A stretch of DNA of 64,000 nucleotides, taken from assembly GCA_942486035.1 (NCBI GenBank), contig CALNXK010000100.1, positions 1,135,001 to 1,199,000 on the forward strand, in the 5' to 3' direction. Origin of the DNA: Porites lobata. Its lineage: Eukaryota > Cnidaria > Anthozoa > Scleractinia > Poritidae. The translations under genes and the position numbers were made by a program. Shown in pieces: positions 57,096-64,000 of the stretch. The notes under the pieces were generated by a model, which was not told the origin of the DNA, made no database searches, and was given only the letters and a program-made list of their open reading frames with translations. Every line of letters begins with the position of its first letter. Position 1 is the stretch's first letter.

Positions 57096-58828
57096 ATGAG
57101 ATTTAAGGTTTTCTCAAGAGTTTGGGCAACATATCAAAGACATCTTTCCACAAACCCTTGGAGAACTCAAACGCTAACAACAGGTATGATAATCTTGCGT
57201 AATTGCTTTCATATCGCAGAATTCGCTTCTGTGATGCGATCGATTGTATCAATCCGGTCAAGCTTGTTATAAACAACAGTTAATTAATCCTTTTCATCCC
57301 CTCGAGAACACGTACAACTCATTGATTCCTAGCTACAATTTGTGACAACGTTACTGCAGCCTTTAAAATGATTGTCACTTTAAGCGTGCCAAACGAAAAT
57401 TTATTCAAATTCAAGCCAATTCTGCCCGGATGCTTCGTTTTTATCGCCTGAGGCATAACCGGAAAAAAAAAAAAAAAAAAACATGAATAATAAATAAGTA
57501 AAACACAAACAGCAGGTAATTTCACTCGGTATTTCGAAATCAAATCGAAGTTTCAACATTCCCTCCCTGGGCAACCCTCAGGAATTTGAAATTTTAAAAA
57601 ATTCTTCACTCCCCGGATCCCCAAGCCAAACTGGAGGCCATTCAAATACCCTATTAAGGTCCATTTAGGTGATCAAAAACCCCCACCCCAGGGAAACTAA
57701 GATCAGTAATAAGTAACAATGTAGCTTTCTAATTTAGTGTGGGAAAAGTGCAGCCAAGCAACAATGTAGTACTTGTATAAGGCAGCCTTCTGGGTCTCAT
57801 TGGCATACCCTCAGCCAAAAATTTACCCAGTGTACCCTGGGGGAGGTATGTTAGGATTGTTTGGGTAGGGATGTGCCGCTGGGATCCCGAAACACTCAGC
57901 CTATATCAGACCTAGCTGGGCTGAATTTTGCTACAATAAACTAGACTTAACTTCCAAAACCTCTCCCTATGCTAGGGTGGCTTTTTTTCCAGAAAATACC
58001 GAGGTCAACACTTTCTTTGTTATTAAACTGAGTCGTGGGCAAATTAAGACAATTTGCCAATTGATCAGTTTCCTCAAAAATGATAACCTATTCTAGACCC
58101 TGACTCTGTAATTTCTAAACCCTATCTCAGACTAAGTTGCTTGAAAACCATACCCTTCACAGCAACACATACCTGTATATGCCATTTAAATATTATATAA
58201 CAGTATCCCCCTTTCCAGGGAGTGTACCCCCTCCTCTCCCTCAGAACTATTCCCTAAAGCTGCAACTTTGAAGACATGTTAAAATGTTTCTTATTGCATT
58301 GTTTCAGCCGTGTTGTTTGTTGTCAGTGATACCTTGACTCAACAACTAGTTGAAAAAAGAAGATGGAACCACGATGGCAGAAGAACGCTGCGGATGGGAG
58401 TTATGGGCATAATTGTTGGACCGATTCAAAGGACATGGTTTCTTACACTGGAACGCTTCATACCCCCTACATCCAAGATACAGATTGTCAAGAAATTAAT
58501 TGTAGACCAAACAATATATGGGCCATTTATTATATTCTTCTTTTATTCACTCTCTGGGATTTTGGCTGGAAAAGAACTCCGTGAAGTTAAACTATTGTTG
58601 CAAGAGAGATATATCAAGACTATGCTGACTGGGTACAAGATCTGGCCTTTGGTACAGGCAGTGAATTTTTCAGTAGTACCTCTTCAGCACCGAGCCAATT
58701 TTGTTCAATTAGTTTCTCTTTGTTGGAATATGTACCTATCCTGGATGGCAAACAAATCAATAGGTAGTGATGAGGAGCTTCAAACTCGTCCTGAATTAGT
58801 ACCCAGTCAACAAGCCAAAAACATTTAA
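57096..58828 (+). CDS. MPV17: MPV17/PXMP2-family inner-membrane protein
   Basis: Two exons: 57096-57183 and 58308-58828, phase-1 intron, giving 202 aa. The N-terminus reads VWATYQRHLSTNPWRTQTLT, the usual Mpv17 start (YxxxLxxxPWxxQxLT). DTLTQQLVE, RFIPPTSK and DQTIYGPF follow, and the C-terminal family signature WPLVQAVNFSVVP ... CWNMYLSW is intact. Four membrane segments are expected. MPV17 is a mitochondrial inner-membrane channel-type protein linked to mitochondrial DNA maintenance; peroxisomal PXMP2 is a relative. A 20-residue polar extension follows the signature. Assignment to MPV17 rather than MPV17L/PXMP2 rests on the N-terminus and the FIPPT motif. Confidence 0.9.
57184..58307. other. 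MPV17 intron
   Basis: It contains an A-run of about 21 at 57462-57482. The remainder is unremarkable sequence with no clear repeat ends. Confidence 0.5.
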
Positions 58829-59868
58829 CAACTTAACTATATCACTAGCCAGAATTGCAGCTCAATACTCGATGCATCTCGACCAACAGAACAAAAACTA
58901 TATAACAATTTCGACTAACCTGCAAATTGACAGAGGACACATGACTGAGAAAAAGGACAGATCATAGACCGCTCATGGATAAAAAGATTCACTGAAAGGT
59001 GACTTTTTAGGACAATAATTAATAACAATTATTGGAAGAGGTTGAGCAAAATATGGTGATTTGTCAGTGGCAAGCAGATCAGCGAGTACAAGGTAAGGGC
59101 TGAGGCAAATAATTGACTTGCGCAACACTGACAAATCAGGATATCTTGTGACAACCAACTTCAATAATTACATTGTTTTATTATTTGGTCTCTGAGTTTG
59201 TATCTGCCATTTTGCCATTTTCACGTAAGAGTGATCAAATGAAGGAGAAACAAGTGGTTTCATTTACTTATAAGCAGAACACCATTTGCAGCCAAACACA
59301 GTTGGATGACATTGCACATGAGTAGATCATTACTTGTAGGCAGTTATTTGCAGGCCACGTTGTTAGCTCTTGGCCAATGAAAAGGAAGACTGAAAAGCTT
59401 GCATTGAATGATAATGATCAGTTTTTAATTCCCTCAACAAACAGAACACAAGTCCATTCTGTCTCTGAAGATGACTTTTGCGTGGAGAAAAAAATCAGTC
59501 CCTGACAAAAGTGGTTCTATTAAAGAGCTCTGCACTTGGATGCCCATATTAAACCTGGATATGATTCCTAGCCTTAAATCATTACCAAAAAAAACATATA
59601 AAATTATTACAATTTTTTATATAATGCAGCTATAAACATACGCATACATATAACTTTATTTCAACTCAGATTTGAAGTAGCTCGCAATCTGAGTGAAATT
59701 CAACATACAAAACAAAAAAATAAAACATAAAATATCCACATACGTGCATACAAATAGTCTCATTTAAAAGCTACGCAGCAATATTGTATTTAGAGTTGTG
59801 GGCTTGAATATGATGAGTGTCTCCAAAATTCTGATGCCATCAGTCAGTGTATGTATTCCACACTGGGG

Positions 59869-60104
59869 GCAGGGGCATAGCCAGCCCACAGACCTGTAGG
59901 CCTAGGCCTACAATTTTTTGGTTTGATCACTCCAGCTTGTAATAGATTATGCATTGTTGGGGGTGAGCTAAAAGGCGTAAGAGCTCGAAGTGTTGGTGAG
60001 GTCAGTGCGTGCTAGTCATGCGAGCAGTTTTCAAGATAATTATGTGGAAACGAAAGTCAGCCAGGCCTACAACCTAGTCAAAAATCTGGCTACGCCCCTG
60101 CAGG
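59869..60104. repeat. hAT-like MITE (CAGGGGC(A/G)TAGCCAG ends)
   Basis: GCAGGGGCATAGCCAGCC at the left is inverted as GGCTACGCCCCTGC at the right. Inside, TGTAGGCCTAGGCCTACA and CCAGGCCTACAAC add further pairing. CAGGGGCGTAGCCAG-type ends are common in hAT/Charlie elements. I could not see a clear 8-bp duplication. Confidence 0.7.
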
Positions 60105-63100
60105 GAGCAGCATATCTGAACAGTAACTTATAGGCACTAAGGCTCTAAGGTTGTAGGCTGTTGCTCGCTCTGCTTAGTGCAGTGACCATAAAGATGAAAC
60201 CTCCTTTAGTTGGTAGAATATTTTCTATGATAGGATTTATTACAATTTTTTACAATTATATCTATTAAAATTGATCATAAAAATTCATATATAGTGATCG
60301 TGATCATTGTTAGTGGTGTATTGATCTAAGACCTCCTTGGTTGTCCTTCTGCCAAGAGTCCTTAGCATCTCTTCTGTACTCACAAAAAGAATCTTTTAAA
60401 TTTACTACTACAAGTCTTTAGTGTAGAACATGTTTTTAAATAAGATTGACGAAGTTGTTTCCCATAAAAGAGTTGCGTGCACTATCATAAACGGACTTTG
60501 TTAGCAGTCTGGAGGCTTCTTTGTGCCTTTCTTCACCTTTTTTTTTTTAATTCATCATTATCTTACTTCCTGATGTTTCTGTTTGTTTGTGATCCGCCAA
60601 TTTCTATGAAATGAAAAAAGTATGCCGTTACCTTGGGACAAGCTCAAATTGAGGGAATCTGAACAAAAGTAATTGCTTTTATCCTTACAACAAGATAAGA
60701 AAGAAAAATTTCAAAGCTTGTTTCCAAGTTATGGTGGGTCCAAATCAGCCGTAGGTAACTGGCTTTTATATTGGCCCTAATTAAGGCAGCCAAATTAGAT
60801 CCAAAAATATTACCGTATTTTACGATACATTCCTATTTTTAGGCTAACACAGCACTGTGCATGCATTGCGTAGGGGCCTTGTATAATAACCAACTTTAAC
60901 TAATATATAGGTTTAGCCGGGCTAAAAGAGAAACTCTCGTTAATATACTTATAGTTTACTCAAACAAAAAATAAAATCGTGTAATGCTGAACGGCGACGG
61001 CAACGCAAACGGTATAAAAATAGAAAGCTCTAATTAGCAAAAATACAACTTTGCACGCGCAGCGCACTTTTTGTGTACATTTCTTTGCCGTTGTTTTGCA
61101 CAACTACAACGTGAAACTTCCTAGTTACGTTTTATGGAGGAAATGTCGTATGTGCTCACAAAAAAAATGTTGCTTGTGTTCCTGTTGGCATTTATATTTT
61201 ATTTTTGCGCTGCCGCTAGCATTTCTCATTTTCTCACCGCAGCCTATGAATGTTTTGCTTTGGTTTTTATCTTTCGCTTTAACTTTTTCTCTGTTATCCA
61301 CGACGGGCGGACGTACGCTGACGTAATAATTAAATTTTCTGCGTGATCGATGGGTTTCCAATTTTTATAGCAATGGGGCTCCGCCGCGAGCGCTCGCTAT
61401 TACAGGACTTTGTAAGTTACACAAAAATCCAACCTAAATTTCAACAAATGTTTATGTCTAATAAACTGAACTGTTTTAAACAAGCGGAGCTAAAAAAAAT
61501 TCCGTGAGTTACGTACTAGAAGACGTCATCACCTTGAGATAACATTCATGTCTTGACAAGACAAAATTGACAAAATGTTGACCAAGTAAGTTGAATAACA
61601 ATCAAAAAAGTTTTATAAATTGCGGTATGAAATTTTTTACGAAATTGCGACAGCTTACTTTATTACAAAGTGCAATGGACTGTCTAATTGATTCCAAACT
61701 GCGTCAACTTTTTTTTTTGTTTTATAATCACAAAGTGCGACAGGGTTTATTACATTGCGACAAGGATTACAAAACTTGACGATTTTACTGCTTGCAACAG
61801 TACGCGCGTTCCCTCCACCGTCCCTCCCCTCCCTTGAGTTTAAGGCACGCCGTGACTGCAAGCAAAGACGGAAGTGCTTCTCACTCAAGTTTGTATGCGC
61901 ATATTTAGTTTAAATTATCTTTCAGAACTACGTGATCACTCGCTCGTTCTTCAGTCGCAACCAATTAGCAAGGACAAGAAAGGTAGGTCTCCGATGAACG
62001 CTTTGAAATTAATTTCATTCATGAAATCAATGCTCCTTAAAAAAAAATGAACACACTTAAGCCCCGCACGGTGATATAGATCCCTAACGGGGATCCGGAG
62101 GTTTAAAAGAACCGTTTAATACGGGGGCAATTGTCTTGTTTATTAAACGCAGCACTACCACGTGTTAAGTTTCCACTGTGTATAATTCCTTTAAAAACAT
62201 TTCTACCTTAGTTATTTAATCTAAAGGCTATTATTTTACTAGCGGAAATCTTCCGCAGTTCATTGGAAGACAAATATATATTTATCTTTGATTGCATGCA
62301 ATTGTCAATGACCACTTTAATTGTTGCAGAAATCTATGATAAAACTCCGATAGTAAATTTTTTGTTTTCATAATTCAACTAAAATACTTCCTTAAAACAC
62401 TTACCGATGACTAGTTTGTTAATCAAATAACTTCAAAAATTCTAACTTTACAATAATCAGTATCTTCACTCGAACCTCCAAGATTTTTACGGTCTATTTT
62501 ATTGCTCTTGTAACATGCAATTGAGTGGCGGAGTACCATACTATTAGGAATTTTGGGATGACAAACAAACTCTGAAAACAGAGAGGAAAAGGGCAGACCT
62601 TGAAAATCAAGAAAAGGTTAAAAACACATTACAGTATAAAATAATTCCATTAAAGAAGCCATGTTTAGCCGATTTCGTTGCTACCACATACTGAAGTGAC
62701 ATTTACAAAACAAAATTTGTATTTCTAGTAACTTTTTTTAAAATTATTTAAATACGACAAAGTTTATATATGTAACGTTCTCAACGAAAAGAAGATCTTA
62801 TTAGCATGTTCCCAATATATGGTGGAAAAGGTAAGAATCTTTTGATATTCTTTTGGTGGTCCTCCTTGTAATCCCAGTTTCAGTTCTTCTGCCGGATATT
62901 TCATAAATTAATTCTGCTTTGTAAGTGTCAATTTGACCCACGAAGGCCGCAGGCAGGGCCGAGGGTTAGTGAAAGATGTCTTGTTAAACAAAATAAGGGA
63001 AGTTGGAAGAAGAAATATTTAATACATATTGATTGTGGTCATTGTGAAATGAAATAAATCAAATTTTGAATTGCGGATGATCTTGAAGATTTAAAAGTGA

Positions 63101-63133
63101 ATACTATGATCATCGCAGTTGAGTGAAACAATC

Positions 63134-63308
63134 TAAGCGGTTGAAAAAGAACCTGAAAAAAACAGTCATGCTTGACAAGGACCTTTGCTATGACCGGACA
63201 CAACGCTGTATCCATCGAGCTAATCAAGCCAAGGCCATTGTGAGTTCCTAATATACCCGAAGGTAGAAATGACATGATTTTTTTTTCAGGTTCTTTTTCA
63301 ACCGCTTA
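63134..63308. repeat. Foldback element with about 30-bp arms
   Basis: CTAAGCGGTTGAAAAAGAAC at the left pairs with GTTCTTTTTCAACCGCTTAG at the right, and the arms run on into CTGAAAAAAA / TTTTTTTCAG. Confidence 0.85.
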
Positions 63309-63462
63309 GGTTGTTTACTCGCATTACTTGTTTTATATTAATTGTCTTTATTTTCTTTCAAAGGTTTGTTACGCAAGATATAACATGCTCCATATCAATG
63401 TTATCAATCTGTTTGCTGTTATATTAAGCAAATCAACAGAGGATTCCGAAGAATTGGCTTCC

Positions 63463-63475
63463 GCCATCTTGCATT
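63463..63475 (+). promoter_or_regulatory. YY1-like site CCGCCATCTTGCA
   Basis: TTCCGCCATCTTGCATT matches the reverse complement of the YY1 core AAGATGGCG. Such sites mark animal promoters and lie close to transcription starts; it is about 40 bp before the ATG at 63505. Confidence 0.45.
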
Positions 63476-63504
63476 ATCGGTTCTCGCCACTTTCTTGGCG
63501 CTTA

Positions 63505-63634
63505 ATGATTGTTTGTAATTTCGCCCTTTTTATTTTCCTACCTACCACCACTGCAACGTTGTCTTCTTCTCAAAATTCGGGGCTACATTACTTCGATAAA
63601 TATTTCTACAAAAATGAACCTTTTACCAACGAAG
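63505..63634 (+). CDS. Possible first coding exon of a secreted or membrane protein (partial)
   Basis: The ATG at 63505 opens 43 codons and one base before the donor GAAG|GTAAGG at 63635, phase 1. The first about 20 residues (MIVCNFALFIFLPTTTATLS) look like a signal peptide, then polar sequence with LHYFDKYFYKNEP. A signal-peptide exon ending in phase 1 is typical of extracellular animal proteins, and a YY1-like site lies just upstream. No further exon is visible before the window ends, so the product is unknown. It could also be a chance open frame. Confidence 0.35.
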
Positions 63635-64000
63635 GTAAGGAAGGTAGATAAAGTGCAAGTATAGCTAGCGATCATTAAGGAAGCAGTCTGGCTTTTTTTT
63701 AAGGGGGGGGGGGATGGAGCAATCTGGTTGTTTTCTTTTTTAGGGGTGGGGGGATGTGGGTTGAATTGAGAATGAACGAATAACAGAAAGGGAAGAAAAT
63801 GGTATTCCCCTAAACCAGGTAGTCCGATAATACTGAAGCAACCATGACAACGACGATAACGTAAAGACAATTGATTTTATGAGCAAAAAGTTTTCCACGG
63901 GCATCACGCTTCTTTGACGTCCACTGCACGACAACAACGTGAAACCTCCAAATCCGACGATTTGTAGAGGACGTGAACATACTATTAAAGTTTGTAGCCA
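63635..64000. other. Right edge: homopolymer tract and family fragment
   Basis: An AAGGGGGGGGGGG run lies near 63703. From about 63830, ACGACGATAACG and CAACAACGTGAAACCTCC match the AGCTTAAGCAACGACG MITE family. If the exon at 63505 is real, this is its intron. Confidence 0.5.

Larger units (their letters stand above)
58829..63504. other. Intergenic, repeats only
   Basis: hAT-like MITE at 59869-60104; fragment of the AGCTTAAGCAACGACG family at about 60985-61140 (GAACGGCGACGGCAACGC, GCACTTTTTGTGTACATTTC); foldback at 63134-63308 (CTAAGCGGTTGAAAAAGAAC ... GTTCTTTTTCAACCGCTTAG). Open frames at 61051-61361 are low-complexity and hydrophobic and overlap the repeat. No exon is recognised. Confidence 0.6.

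Noticed and set aside
61051..61361. Overlapping frames on both strands with hydrophobic translations
   Set aside because: They sit in a fragment of a dispersed repeat family, and the frames overlap one another on both strands.

Overview
The window is animal genomic DNA with short coding exons, GT-AG introns and dense small inverted-repeat elements. It most likely comes from an anthozoan cnidarian, probably a stony coral. The gene families (SNX19, SPEF1, CLN3, SLC25A51, MPV17, MS4A-like, sigma-class GST) are metazoan, and the TA-flanked, TTAA-flanked and foldback MITEs plus a tRNA-headed SINE resemble repeats I recall from coral genomes. The species assignment is inference. All gene models were assembled by hand from splice sites. 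Every exon junction keeps phase, except for one apparent single-base error in SNX19.

Layout. 1-478: Harbinger-like foldback repeat. 1657-6039 (-): five-exon MS4A/CD20-like tetraspan protein with a PPxY tail. It shares a 334-bp divergent promoter with 6374-21751 (+): SNX19-like sorting nexin (11 exons; PXA, PX and Nexin_C domains), with one frameshift in an A-run at 17793-17799. 21752-24193: repeat-rich convergent intergenic region. 24194-31204 (-) and 32672-37259 (-): two tandem five-exon sigma-class glutathione S-transferases with identical exon lengths. Intron 1 of the first copy carries a 1,390-bp foldback transposon with a perfect 9-bp target duplication. 37260-41751: repeats and no supported gene. 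41752-47856 (-): SPEF1/CLAMP (8 exons), head-to-head with 48114-49034 (+): intronless SLC25A51-type mitochondrial NAD carrier. 49035-54262: repeats. 54263-56005 (-): CLN3/battenin (2 exons). 56733-57062 (-): possible small single-pass membrane protein, 33 bp from the start of 57096-58828 (+): MPV17-family protein (2 exons). 58829-63504: intergenic and repeat-bearing. 63505-63634 (+): possible signal-peptide first exon of a gene running off the right edge.

The genes do not form a pathway. They are independent housekeeping or cell-biological loci: endosome/lysosome (SNX19, CLN3), mitochondrial inner membrane (SLC25A51, MPV17), cilia/microtubules (SPEF1), detoxification or eicosanoid metabolism (GSTs) and plasma membrane (MS4A-like). 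The recurring architecture is head-to-head gene pairs with very short shared promoters, two of which contain an ATGGCG motif that also makes a minimal upstream ORF. No undescribed defence or biosynthetic system is visible. The most unusual structures are the 9-bp-TSD foldback element and the many foldback MITE families.
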